DNA of 55,969 bases from Aliterella atlantica CENA595 (GTDB lineage: Bacteria; Cyanobacteriota; Cyanobacteriia; Cyanobacteriales; Chroococcidiopsidaceae): assembly GCF_000952155.1 (NCBI RefSeq), contig NZ_JYON01000033.1:1-55969 (forward strand). The letters are read 5' to 3'. This document shows, in pieces, positions 43,601 to 51,666 of this stretch (positions are counted from its first letter, which is position 1; every line of letters starts with the position of its first letter). A program made the translations under genes and the position numbers. The notes beneath the pieces were generated by a model, which worked only from the letters and a program-made list of their open reading frames with translations, was not told where the DNA came from and searched no databases.

Positions 43601-44212
43601 GTATTCGATTAATGAAGAAATGCGATCGTCAATACTCACCGATTGTTCGGCGGCTTGTTGGCAAGAAACAAATAATATTAATTCTGATAGCAGATTTTCA
43701 ATTGTGGGGGCGTTACGCAGACTACGCCAAATTAAAAAATCAAAATTTGCCTGTACCTGTTCTGCTAGCTTTACTGCTAGGGCAGTTTTGCCGATACCGC
43801 CCATACCAAGGATGGTAATTAAACGGCAGCGATCGCTTATTACCCACTGTGATAAAGTTGTCAGTTCGGGCGATCGTCCGTAGAAGATAGATGCATCAAT
43901 TGCTTCACCCCAATCAATTTGAGGAGTCGGTGAATTTGAGTTAGCAACTATTGTGCTGTTATTTCTTTGTACTGCCCGTTTTAGCACTGCTTGGAAGTTA
44001 TTTTTAGTAACTTTTTCGCCCAATGCTAGGGAGAGTTGCTGCCACAACTTAGAGCCAGTATCTCTGATATAGCCTAGGTCGTAACCAGAGCTTTTAGCTA
44101 TCTGGGCGTACGATTGTTCTACCCATGCTTGCCGAAACACTACTACCTGAATTTTGTTAAAACTCTTCTCTATAACTTGTTGAGCGAGTTCTAACGCCTC
44201 TTCAACGGTCAT
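40637..44212 (-). CDS. HTH-NB-ARC NTPase with fourteen WD40 repeats
   Basis: 1191 residues. Residues about 1-85 are the conflict-type HTH (QSYAQIAKSSGYDLGYIRD), followed by an NB-ARC STAND NTPase (P-loop GMGGIGKTALAVK near 135, Walker B CLLILDNAE near 215), a helical linker, and then fourteen WD40 repeats from about residue 575 (consensus VAFSPDGxxLASxSxDxTIK, LWD), enough for two seven-bladed propellers. Cytosolic signalling/defence-type ATPase; ligand and output unknown. It overlaps the convergent glycosyltransferase gene by 25 bp. Confidence 0.95.
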   Translation of the reverse strand: MTVEEALELAQQVIEKSFNKIQVVVFRQAWVEQSYAQIAKSSGYDLGYIRDTGSKLWQQLSLALGEKVTKNNFQAVLKRAVQRNNSTIVANSNSPTPQIDWGEAIDASIFYGRSPELTTLSQWVISDRCRLITILGMGGIGKTALAVKLAEQVQANFDFLIWRSLRNAPTIENLLSELILFVSCQQAAEQSVSIDDRISSLIEYLRSSRCLLILDNAETILQSDEFGQYRPGCEGYGQLLRRIADERHQSCLIVTSREKPVGLAAREGATLPVRSHRLTGLQPAAGQSILQTKQIASSQLEYEQLNNLYAGNPLALKIAASTISSLFGGDIQAFLSQGTSVFGDIWDLLSQQFSRLSHLEKQVMSWLAISREWVRLEQLQADIIPKVLQRELLQAIEALKGRSLIETSSFGCTQQPAVMEYVTGLLVKQFSTEISSQQLHLLHSHALIKATSRDYIRQAQILLILRPVCTALLSTFKNRQTLQAHLNQILLKLQHQSTYQHGYVAGNLLNLYWQLQIDLSNACSKDKALCDFSALTIRQAYLAECSLHDLNFSGAAIDRCVFAETFGGITTVAFSPNGQILATSDTSGEIQIWQVEDGKQLASCKEHSHWAWQVVFSPDGKMLASVADDYLVKLWDVTTGNCLTTLTGHTYSVNAVAFSPDGRTLATSSQDTSIRLWDLTNLNSPPRLLLEHTQRVWAVAFSPDGGTIASSSEDLTIKLWDTTTGECYQTLTGHSKWVKTIAFSPDGQTLASGGYDWTIRMWNVLTSQCLQVIPAHSNVITALSFSNDGQWLASSSYDHNIKLWDVQTRQCKQTFIGHTNRVWSVAFSPDSQYLASGGDDHATKIWDIKTGQCNKTIQGHTNSVLSVSLSPSCHILASGHEDQCVRLWNPNTGECLQTIQAHTNRVWSVAFAPQSEILATGSADRTIKLWDYQTGQCLSTLQGHSSWVWCVAFSPDGLTLASASYDQTVKLWDLNTGKCIKTWQEHTASVTAVAFSPDGLYLASSSFDQSIKVWEVSSGECIFTLKAHTNSVWSVAFNFDGKQLASCSFDRTIRIWDVSTGECVQVLQGHTAPVTAIAYADKDKLLSGSFDRTIRVWDLSTGQCIQTLTGHTGLIYSLSSRQTPQGSMVISSSFDEVIKRWDLETGELLTMRSPRPYENMNITQIKGLTPAQISTLKALGAVETQFERISS

Positions 44213-44382
44213 TTATTTTTTAAAGTTTATTTGCTAATTTTTTCCATAAAAACACACTTTTTCTGACTTTCATCAAACCTTCGTCAGTTGTTGTTGATTA
44301 TACCAAATATTTATCTTCGCTTAAAGTAAAACTGCAATGAAACAATTTAGAGGAATTTTGCTTCTGAGCATTCAAGGTATAA

Positions 44383-45105
44383 ATGGACTCAAGAAAGCTA
44401 ACTATGAGAATCAAACAAGTTAAAAGCTTCACTATTGCAGCTACATCTGTTGCCCTTATTGGTACGGCATTTCCGTTTTTGATACCTGTTCAGGCAAATC
44501 CTGGTTGCACTACTGGAGTAGGAACCCTCGATCCCATGTGTCCTGGAGGTATTACCAGAGGACGCAAAAAGTATGGTAGAGAATCAGAAAGAAGCGATCG
44601 CAATTATCAGCGCCAGGGAAGGTTTATCGGCAATCAACTATCGGGAAAGTGTATAGACGTGTCTGGCGAACCTGGGGAAATTAACAGCGCACCCTTACTA
44701 CTTTGGGATTGCGAAACATCTGGGCGCAATGCTCGTAATGGCTCACCTACGGATCAAAGATGGGTAATGGTAGATGGTGGTTTTATCAAGAACACATTAT
44801 CGGGAAAGTGTATAGATGTATCCGGCGCACCTGGAGAACATAATGGTACACCGCTAATACTATGGGAATGTGAAACATCTGGGCGCAATGCTGACAATGG
44901 TTCGCCTACAGATCAAAGATGGGAATTTACATCTGAAGGATTTATCAGAAATAAGCTATCAGGCAAATGCATTGATGTGTCTGGCGCTCCTGGTGATACC
45001 AATAGCGCACATTTATTACTGTGGGATTGCGAAACATCTGGGCATAATGCTGAAAACGGTTCGCCTACAGATCAAATGTGGAGTTTTGGGCAGAGAAGGT
45101 ATTAA
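44383..45105 (+). CDS. Secreted ricin-type beta-trefoil lectin-like protein
   Basis: 240 residues. Signal peptide (VKSFTIAATSVALIGTAFPF, cleavage after VQA), a short cysteine-containing linker, then three tandem copies of about 48 residues, each with LSGKCIDVSG, PLLLWDCETSG and GSPTDQRW. Three QxW-type repeats make one complete beta-trefoil. The copies are highly similar to each other, so duplication or gene conversion is recent. No catalytic domain. Likely binds a carbohydrate. Start ATG at 44383 with AAGG upstream; ATG at 44404 is an alternative. Confidence 0.88.
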   Translation: MDSRKLTMRIKQVKSFTIAATSVALIGTAFPFLIPVQANPGCTTGVGTLDPMCPGGITRGRKKYGRESERSDRNYQRQGRFIGNQLSGKCIDVSGEPGEINSAPLLLWDCETSGRNARNGSPTDQRWVMVDGGFIKNTLSGKCIDVSGAPGEHNGTPLILWECETSGRNADNGSPTDQRWEFTSEGFIRNKLSGKCIDVSGAPGDTNSAHLLLWDCETSGHNAENGSPTDQMWSFGQRRY

Positions 45106-45448
45106 GAGACTTGCTTGATAGATTAGTTTGAGGAGAAAAGGAGGACAAGGAGAAATTAAATTGCTAATTTTTAGAGCGATCGCCTATTTCTGCAAGCAGT
45201 CTAATCTGTAAAGCTAGATATTTGGCTTGCAGATTATGAGCTAAAGCTTTGGTAATTGTCGCTGCTTTAAGGTCTGAGCTTCACAAGGCTAAAAACACAA
45301 TTACCATTTATTTTTTCTTACTCGCCTCTTGGTAATAATGAAAGAGGCTGGCACAATTTCAGCTAGCTTGCGTCATAGTAACTGGGGATAGGAATGCTGC
45401 TGGCGATCGCTATAAGATGACAAGTTGGGTAATGGTTAATTGTTAATA
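45106..45448. other. Spacer before the SLH gene
   Basis: 340 bp with two HIP1 sites and an A/G-rich tract (about 45130-45156). No gene or RNA recognised. It should hold the promoter of the SLH protein. Confidence 0.45.
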
Positions 45449-46276
45449 ATGAGAACAATAGTTAGTATGAACGGTCTAAAAAATAGTTTACTGATAATTA
45501 CATCAGTTTTATTAACTTCTAGTATTGCAGCGAAAGTAGGAGCAGAACTCGCAATCAAAAATAACGTACAAGCTCAAGCGCAGCCTGCATTACCTTCATT
45601 ACCGCCAACGCCTGCACCCTTACCAAATAATACTGTTCCACCTCCTACACCCCCATCACCTGCACCCTTACCACCAAATATTCCACCTCAAGTTCAAGCT
45701 GCACCCTCATCGCCTGCTGACGCGATCTCTCAAGTAGTTGCGGCGGGATTGATGAGTAACCTTGCTGACGGACAATTTCACCCCGAATTATTTGTTAGTC
45801 GTGCTGAATTAGCATCAATATTAGTGCGCTCTTTTGGGTTGGATAAAAGAGCCGCAGCCACTCAAGCAGGCACAATTGAAGTTGAAGATGTACCTAGTTC
45901 GCACTGGGCTTACAAAGACATTCAAACAGTGCTAAGAACTGGAATTATGAAAGGGTATCGAGGTAATACATTCTTTCCCAATCAAAAGGTAACAAGAGCA
46001 GAAGCACTAGCTATTTTTGCTCAAGCTTATGGTGTATTTCAGTTTCCCGACAATACAGTAGAAGAAATCTTATCCCAATATCCAGATGCCGCTTCTATTC
46101 CTGCTTGGGCAAGAAAATCCTTGGCTACTGCATTAAATGTTGGATTTGTCAATACAGATACCCAAAATAATATAAATCCGTTGCAGCCAATGACTCGTGC
46201 AGACATGGCTTACGCATTGAGTCAGTATTTGGCAAGTAGTAATAGGACTGCAAATACTCAAAGTCCTGCTAAGTAG
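45449..46276 (+). CDS. S-layer homology (SLH) domain protein
   Basis: 275 residues. Signal peptide (LKNSLLIITSVLLTSSIAAK), a proline-rich linker with repeated PAPLPPN-type units (about residues 45-90), then two to three SLH modules (DAISQVVAAGLMSNLADGQF; PSSHWAYKDIQTVLRTGIMK with GNTFFPNQKVTRAEA; and a third ending LQPMTRADMAYALSQYL). SLH modules bind secondary cell-wall polymers or peptidoglycan, so this is an envelope protein. ATG at 45449 preferred to the TTG 9 bp before. Confidence 0.88.
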   Translation: MRTIVSMNGLKNSLLIITSVLLTSSIAAKVGAELAIKNNVQAQAQPALPSLPPTPAPLPNNTVPPPTPPSPAPLPPNIPPQVQAAPSSPADAISQVVAAGLMSNLADGQFHPELFVSRAELASILVRSFGLDKRAAATQAGTIEVEDVPSSHWAYKDIQTVLRTGIMKGYRGNTFFPNQKVTRAEALAIFAQAYGVFQFPDNTVEEILSQYPDAASIPAWARKSLATALNVGFVNTDTQNNINPLQPMTRADMAYALSQYLASSNRTANTQSPAK

Positions 46277-46352
46277 TAGAAAGCTTGCAAGCCAAACAGC
46301 AAACACATAAACTTTGGCAGGAAAGCAAGAAAATGCCAAAGTATTTATAACT

Positions 46353-46766
46353 TTACCAAAGGGCGCGAATTGGTTGCTGCGGTTGAGTTGGCGCTGGTTG
46401 TTCGACTGGAACTGCTGCTGGTTCTGGTTGTGCAACTGGCGCTGCAGTTGTTGGTTCAGGTGCTTGAAGTTGAACGCTTCTTTATCTGGAGCAAATTTGT
46501 TTATACACTTGTCGTACTCGTTCAACCGCCTCAATTTCTCCTGCAGACATTTCTGTAGGAGTTTGTTGCACGTTTTCTTCAGTTTGAGTATTTTGGGCTA
46601 ACACGGCGTTAACTGCAACTCGCTCAAACGGGCATTTACGTTTAGTAGCAGTTTCGCTACCAGGATGAGTTGTTTCGTGGGAAGCAATAGTTGGTGATGA
46701 AACACCTACGATTAGCAAGCTTGTAACTGACACTATTTTGCAAGTCCTACTGAGGTCAAAGCGCAT
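46353..46766 (-). pseudogene. Small secreted protein gene split by an in-frame TAA
   Basis: The first 94 codons (46482-46766) encode a signal peptide (KIVSVTSLLIVGVSSPTIAS) and a helical segment ending VRQVYKQICSR. After TAA (46482-46484) the same frame continues 42 codons through a proline/alanine-rich tail (APEPTTAAPVAQPEPAAVPV) to TAA at 46353. Such tails are usual in exported cyanobacterial proteins, and the two other frames there give nothing sensible. I infer one nonsense mutation; the 94-residue product could still be functional. Confidence 0.6.
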
Positions 46767-47328
46767 AATTAGGCTACCTTTATAAAACTTTTGTGGACAA
46801 AAACGAGCAATCCAAAGTTAAAAAATAAACACAAATTTTGGAAATCTAGTTACTAGAAATACTTCTCAATCAAAGTAATTACAAAATTATATGACTAAGT
46901 ATTTTTTCCGTCAATAAATGCAGCAAGTAGCGCTCCTGAGCTTGTTTAAAGTTTAACCTTGTCCAATTTTCTTAGTTATATAGCTTTTAAATTTGCTGCA
47001 AATCTCAGGTATGACGAGTGAGGTAATTAAACTGCGTGTATTTAAGTATATTTTGATACATTAGCGTTTTACCGATAACTTATATTTATTTACCTTTTCA
47101 AGGAGAAACGTAACAATCCGCAAACAACTAAGTTGAGTGTTTAAATTTAGTTATCAAAGGGATGTTTAAGTTGACTAATGTATAGGTCTACTGACTTTTG
47201 CCTGACTTTTTCCTGACCTTTTACCGACTGACAAAGCTAATAGTGAATAGCTATTTTTAGATTAAATGGCACGGTGATATAGATCGAAGTGCTCTAGTAA
47301 AATTTTTGTTTTTTTAAGGAATTTAGTT
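46767..47328. other. Divergent promoter region with phased repeats
   Basis: 560 bp, AT-rich, no ORF. It contains the 11-bp phased direct repeats at 47191-47232 that are listed separately. An AGGAGAAA sequence near 47101 is not followed by a coding frame. HIP1 sites are absent. Confidence 0.55.
47191..47232 (+). promoter_or_regulatory. Four 11-bp phased direct repeats (CTGACTTT type), possible OmpR/PhoB-family operator
   Basis: CTGACTTT at 47191, CTGACTTT at 47202, CTGACCTT at 47213 and CCGACTGA at 47224, each separated by 3 bp, so every copy is on the same face of the helix. An 8+3 layout is that of PHO boxes bound by PhoB/SphR-type response regulators, although the sequence differs from the cyanobacterial TTAAC core. 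The block lies about 100 bp upstream of the lysozyme-C39 gene. Confidence 0.55.
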
Positions 47329-48573
47329 ATGTCTTGGGTTAGAAGTACGAAACAAGCACTTTATTTGATGGACAATGACAGCTATTTAGATAAAGTTGAA
47401 TATCAGGTTGATAATACAGGTGATTTAAGAGCCGATCTACCATTACCCTGGTTCAATCAGAATGAGCCACCAAAAACATTGGTTATAGAACTTAATGGTA
47501 GTACCGAGCCAGCTTCAATAAATGAAAGTAGCAATGGTTCATCTAACTCTAAAATATCTGCCCAGCGATATGCTTTTTTAGATTTAATTGCTTATGCAGA
47601 AGGCACGGATCGCAACATCAATGGACAGCGAGATGGTTACAATATTATGTTCTCTTTTAAAACCTTTAGTAATAATTTTGTCGATCATCCTCGCCAAATC
47701 ATTCATGCAAATGGATACTCTTCTAGTGCAGCAGGTCGGTATCAGTTTATTAACCATACTTGGGATGAATGCAAACAAAAGTTAAAGTTATCTGATTTTA
47801 GCCCTGGAAACCAAGACATAGCAGCGCTATATTTAATTCAAAAACGAAGTGCTATGAGTGATGTAGATCGAGGTGATATTCGTGGTGCTTGCGAAAGTTT
47901 ATCTTGGGAATGGGCTTCACTACCTTATAACGATCGAGGAGATGGTCGTTATGGTCAACCAGTTGTTAAATTTAAAGACCTAGAGCGCGTTTATCAAGAA
48001 GCACTTAAGCATTACACAGGCAACAATGTTACAGAAGCGGGAAATATTAATCTAAAAGTTCCTTATCTTAGCCAACGAAATAATGAAACAGATCCAGATA
48101 AAACCTGTAATGTAACTTGTGTAGCGATGGTTCTTAAATACTTTGGTATTCACGGTAATACCTCAACACCGCAATTAGAAGATGAATTAGATTCATACAT
48201 GAAAAATAAAGGTTGGAATCGCTATCTTCATAGCGATTTAGTAAAATTACAAGAAGCCTATGGAATAAAGAGTAGATTCACAACAACAGCTAAATGGAGT
48301 GAGATTAAAGCTCATCTTGCCAGTGGTAATCCAGTAATTATGAGTGGTAAATTTACCGCATCTGGTCATATCATTGTATTGCGCGGGTACGATGCTACTG
48401 GGTTTTGGGTTAACGATCCTTATGGAGAATGGTGGTCATCGGGATACGATCGCAATCGACCTAATTTAAACGATAAGAAAGGAGAAAACTTACACTACTC
48501 TTACAATCTATGTAGTCGGGTTAGTTACTCTGGCGCTAATACTACTTGGGCACATTTCCCTAGCAAGAGCTAG
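47329..48573 (+). CDS. GH104-type lysozyme fused to a C39-like peptidase
   Basis: 414 residues. After an unassigned N-terminus (SWVRSTKQALYLMDND) and a Ser/Asn linker comes a lambda-endolysin-like lytic transglycosylase domain (about 78-228; likely catalytic E91 in AYAEGT, plus SSSAAGRYQF). A second linker leads to a peptidase_C39-like domain (about 240-413) with C260 (DKTCNVTCVAM), H347 (SGHIIVLRGYD) and D363 (VNDPYGEW) as the probable Cys-His-Asp triad. No signal peptide is evident. It could degrade peptidoglycan glycan and peptide together, or be an effector or immunity-type toxin. Confidence 0.85.
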   Translation: MSWVRSTKQALYLMDNDSYLDKVEYQVDNTGDLRADLPLPWFNQNEPPKTLVIELNGSTEPASINESSNGSSNSKISAQRYAFLDLIAYAEGTDRNINGQRDGYNIMFSFKTFSNNFVDHPRQIIHANGYSSSAAGRYQFINHTWDECKQKLKLSDFSPGNQDIAALYLIQKRSAMSDVDRGDIRGACESLSWEWASLPYNDRGDGRYGQPVVKFKDLERVYQEALKHYTGNNVTEAGNINLKVPYLSQRNNETDPDKTCNVTCVAMVLKYFGIHGNTSTPQLEDELDSYMKNKGWNRYLHSDLVKLQEAYGIKSRFTTTAKWSEIKAHLASGNPVIMSGKFTASGHIIVLRGYDATGFWVNDPYGEWWSSGYDRNRPNLNDKKGENLHYSYNLCSRVSYSGANTTWAHFPSKS

Positions 48574-48851
48574 TTTTGCCTAACTTCATTAACTTGGTAA
48601 CTTACGCAACAAGACTTTACCAAATTTTGTTTTAATCAAGAATGTTTTGACAAAACTTATTTCAGACTTTTTGTTGAAATGAATATTGAAAGCGATCGCT
48701 CATCATTTCCTAATCCTAAATCGGGCGCGATCGCTCTAAATAGTAAGTTTTTACTAGGACAAACTATTAAAAACTCGTACCAAAATTGTTTCTTATTCAT
48801 CCGAAAAATTTGCCCTGCTAACTACAAACTATTAAAAATGGAGAATAATCT

Positions 48852-50330
48852 ATGGCAGTTCCACTCGTTGCGATCGGTGATAGCCTAACTCACGGCGTTA
48901 CTAGCGGGGGTGTTTGTCGTACAGATATTGCCTATCCTGCTTTAATTGCCCGTTGTCTTGGCGATCCAGACTTAAAGCAATTCAAACGTCCTGATTTCAC
49001 AGGTGAAGGTGGTTTACCCCTAAATATAGAACAATTATTACGCCTGCTAGTTGACAAATTTGGAAATAAAATTGATTTTTTTGAAATTCCTCGTGCCTTA
49101 CTAGCAGTACAAAATAAACTCGATCGCGTAGAAGATTTTTGGGAAAGAGGAGAAGGAACTAAAGCTTCCGATACGGGTACTTTACATCACAACTTAGGTG
49201 TTTTAGGATTTCAGCTAGGAGACTTTGACACTCTAACAGACGCAGTTTGCCGTCGTGTTTTGCAGAAAAAACAGAGAAATAATTTATTGCAACAACTGCC
49301 TGAACTAGCAATGTATCGCGCTACAAGACGAACATTAAATCCGAGTTTGGATCGTAATTTCGAGTGGTATTCACAATTTACTGCCGCTAAAGAAGTAGCT
49401 CGAACACAAAATGGGATTGAAAATTTAATTTTTTGGTTAGGAGCGAACAATTGTTTAGGTACAGTTATTAGCTTAAAGATTAACTGGTCTAAGCCCCAAG
49501 ACATTGATAACCTAGCGTACGAGAGAAGCTGCAATCTTTGGCAGCCAGAACACTTTCGCAAGATACTTGACAGAATTGTTCTTCAAATTAGAGCTATAAA
49601 TGCTACAAATGTTTTTCTAGCAACTATTCCTCATGTTACGATTCCTCCTGTAAGTCGCGGAATTACTCCTGGAAGAACAGGAACAGATGCACTCACTGCA
49701 GATGGATATTATGAGTTTTATACTCATTTTTGGATTTGGGATGATGAATTTAGCAAAAATCCTGAACAATATCCACATTTAGTAGGTGCAGAAGCCAAAT
49801 TAATAGATAGTGTTATTGACCAGTACAATCAAGCTATTAAAGATGTCGCTGATAGGGAAGGATTTCATGTTGTCGATCTGTGTGAAAAACTGGACCAATT
49901 AGCATTCCGTCGCCGAGGAGGACAAGTTACCTATCCCTTTCCACAAGAATTAATTGACGCATTACAAACTAATGGGCTTCCCCACAGAATAGCTGCGTCA
50001 GGAAGACCTTTACTAGACACTCGGTATATTCGCCTAACCCCTAACGACAATAATCAAGAAAATAGGTATAGAGGAGGACTTATTGGTTTAGATGGATTTC
50101 ATCCGACACCTGTGTGTTATGGATTAATTGCTGATGAGTTTTTGCTCAAAATGAACTATATTGGTGTTACCATTAATCGCCCACAAAATTGGTGGAGCGA
50201 TATTGTAAGGTCAGACGGACTTTTGATGGAGCCTCCTGAGAACCTAGAGCATTTAGAAAATACGTTGGGTTTTCTTTATCACCATACACCTGTAAAAAAA
50301 ATACTCGATATTCTTAGAGGTACTTCCTAA
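48852..50330 (+). CDS. Long SGNH/GDSL-family hydrolase
   Basis: 492 residues. Catalytic Ser in block I (PLVAIGDSLTHG, S11), Asn in FWLGANNCLG (199-200), and Asp/His in LDGFHPTPVCYGLIADEF (D414, H417). Block order is that of SGNH esterases/lipases but the protein is about twice the usual length because of a long middle insertion. No signal peptide. ATG with GGAG about 9 nt upstream. An overlapping upstream frame at 48679-48888 is judged not to be a gene. Confidence 0.82.
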   Translation: MAVPLVAIGDSLTHGVTSGGVCRTDIAYPALIARCLGDPDLKQFKRPDFTGEGGLPLNIEQLLRLLVDKFGNKIDFFEIPRALLAVQNKLDRVEDFWERGEGTKASDTGTLHHNLGVLGFQLGDFDTLTDAVCRRVLQKKQRNNLLQQLPELAMYRATRRTLNPSLDRNFEWYSQFTAAKEVARTQNGIENLIFWLGANNCLGTVISLKINWSKPQDIDNLAYERSCNLWQPEHFRKILDRIVLQIRAINATNVFLATIPHVTIPPVSRGITPGRTGTDALTADGYYEFYTHFWIWDDEFSKNPEQYPHLVGAEAKLIDSVIDQYNQAIKDVADREGFHVVDLCEKLDQLAFRRRGGQVTYPFPQELIDALQTNGLPHRIAASGRPLLDTRYIRLTPNDNNQENRYRGGLIGLDGFHPTPVCYGLIADEFLLKMNYIGVTINRPQNWWSDIVRSDGLLMEPPENLEHLENTLGFLYHHTPVKKILDILRGTS

Positions 50331-50398
50331 TAAGAATTAGTATTTTTTACGCTTAAGTAGTAAAACGATAGCTTTGAATACCATAGAGGATCGCCATC

Positions 50399-50848
50399 AT
50401 GACCCAAACTATTGACCAAGAAATAAAATCTCAACTCAAAAGATGGCATTATAGTGCAATAAGCTTACACTCAACTTATATAGCTTTATGAGTAGTTTCA
50501 GTAGTATCATCTGTGATAGTCGCTACTTTTACAGATGAACTTGAGCCATCTTGGATAAAAGTCTTGGCTGCCACAAGTGCCACCTCAGTAGCATTGATTA
50601 AAACTACTGATGTAGGACGCAAAGGTAATGGTTTTCGCCAAGCGCATAGACATCTAAAAGCGGCAAATATGCGACGATTTGACATAGGTGAAAAACCTAA
50701 TCAAGATGTAATTAGGACATTTGTAGAAGCTGAATTAATGATAGGAGATGTAGTAGTTGCAGTCCAAGACTTACCGGAAGAAAAAATAATATACCACGTT
50801 TCTTTACCTAGGAAATTATGCAAACAACTGTTAGAGCAAATAATCTGA
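50399..50848 (+). pseudogene. SLATT-like membrane protein gene interrupted by a TGA
   Basis: ATG at 50399 follows a good GAGGA ribosome-binding site. The frame reads SQLKRWHYSAISLHSTYIAL, TGA (50489-50491), then VVSVVSSVIVATF and WIKVLAATSATSVALIKTTD and so on to 50848, 150 codons in all. The layout (helix, TM, short loop, second TM, then a charged helical tail with RQAHRHLKAAN) is like SLATT/DUF4231 small membrane proteins associated with conflict systems. TGA falls inside TM1. The stop codon region overlaps the next gene by 31 bp. Confidence 0.65.
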
Positions 50849-51666
50849 ATTTCTATGTAGAAACCTTTGGTAATTCCTCTCATCCCCCAGTTCTGTTAAT
50901 TATGGGATTGGCTTCCCAGTGCTTAAATTGGTTTCCTTACTTCTACGAACCAATTGTCGAACAGGACTACTATGTAATTCGCTTTGATAATAGGGATATT
51001 GGGCTTTCTGAGTGGATAGAGGCTCCAGAATGGCAAAGCAATCCGTATTCTTTGGAAGATATGGCTCAAGATGCAGTGGAATTGCTTGCTGCATTAAAAA
51101 TTGATAAAGCGCATATAGTTGGCGTATCTATGGGAGGTGCGATCGCCCAAAGGATAGCCATTAGTCATCCCGATCGCGTCCTTTCCCTGACTTGTTTACT
51201 CTCGTTTGCTGATGCTGCAACTCTTACCAGCAACTTAGAACTACCTTCAACAGCTACAAATGAAACACCATCTTTGGAGATGCAACTTAGCTCTTGGCGG
51301 ATGTTTGCTGGCAGCGGATACCCGTTTGATGAAGAACTATATAAGGAACTCTATCATGAAGGCTTTGAAGTGCGTAAAGGATACAACCCTAACTGCATTC
51401 AACATCAATTAGCAGCTATTAGTATTTCTGGTTCGAGACTAGATGAACTCAATAAAATTGCTGCACCTACCCTTGTAGTTCATGGTAAAGAAGATGCTCT
51501 CGTACCTGTAAAGTCTGCATCGGAGTATGCTAGCAAAATTCCAGGAGCAAAATTACTTTTGTTAGATGGCGTAGGGCATGAAATTCCCCAAGGTGCAAGC
51601 GATCGCGTTCATCAAGAAATGTTCAACTTATTTGCAACACTAGAGGAAATAGCTCATGTCAGATGA
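50818..51666 (+). CDS. Alpha/beta hydrolase
   Basis: 282 residues. Nucleophile S104 in HIVGVSMGGAIAQ, His in GVGHEIPQ near the end, Asp in VVHGKEDALVP. Oxyanion-type start LLIMGLASQCLNW. Cytosolic by sequence. It begins inside the 3' end of the interrupted SLATT-like gene (31 bp) and its own end overlaps the NTF2-like gene by 11 bp, so the three were one translationally coupled operon. Substrate unknown; pimeloyl-ACP methyl ester hydrolase/haloperoxidase-like enzymes share the motif pattern. Confidence 0.9.
   Translation: MQTTVRANNLNFYVETFGNSSHPPVLLIMGLASQCLNWFPYFYEPIVEQDYYVIRFDNRDIGLSEWIEAPEWQSNPYSLEDMAQDAVELLAALKIDKAHIVGVSMGGAIAQRIAISHPDRVLSLTCLLSFADAATLTSNLELPSTATNETPSLEMQLSSWRMFAGSGYPFDEELYKELYHEGFEVRKGYNPNCIQHQLAAISISGSRLDELNKIAAPTLVVHGKEDALVPVKSASEYASKIPGAKLLLLDGVGHEIPQGASDRVHQEMFNLFATLEEIAHVR

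Noticed and set aside
46133..46534. Minus-strand Gln/Asn-rich frame of 133 codons
   Set aside because: It is the shifted frame of the Pro/Ala-rich tail of the secreted-protein pseudogene and overlaps the SLH gene end.
48679..48888. 69-codon frame overlapping the SGNH hydrolase start
   Set aside because: Overlaps a well-supported start and carries two HIP1 sites; no family resemblance.
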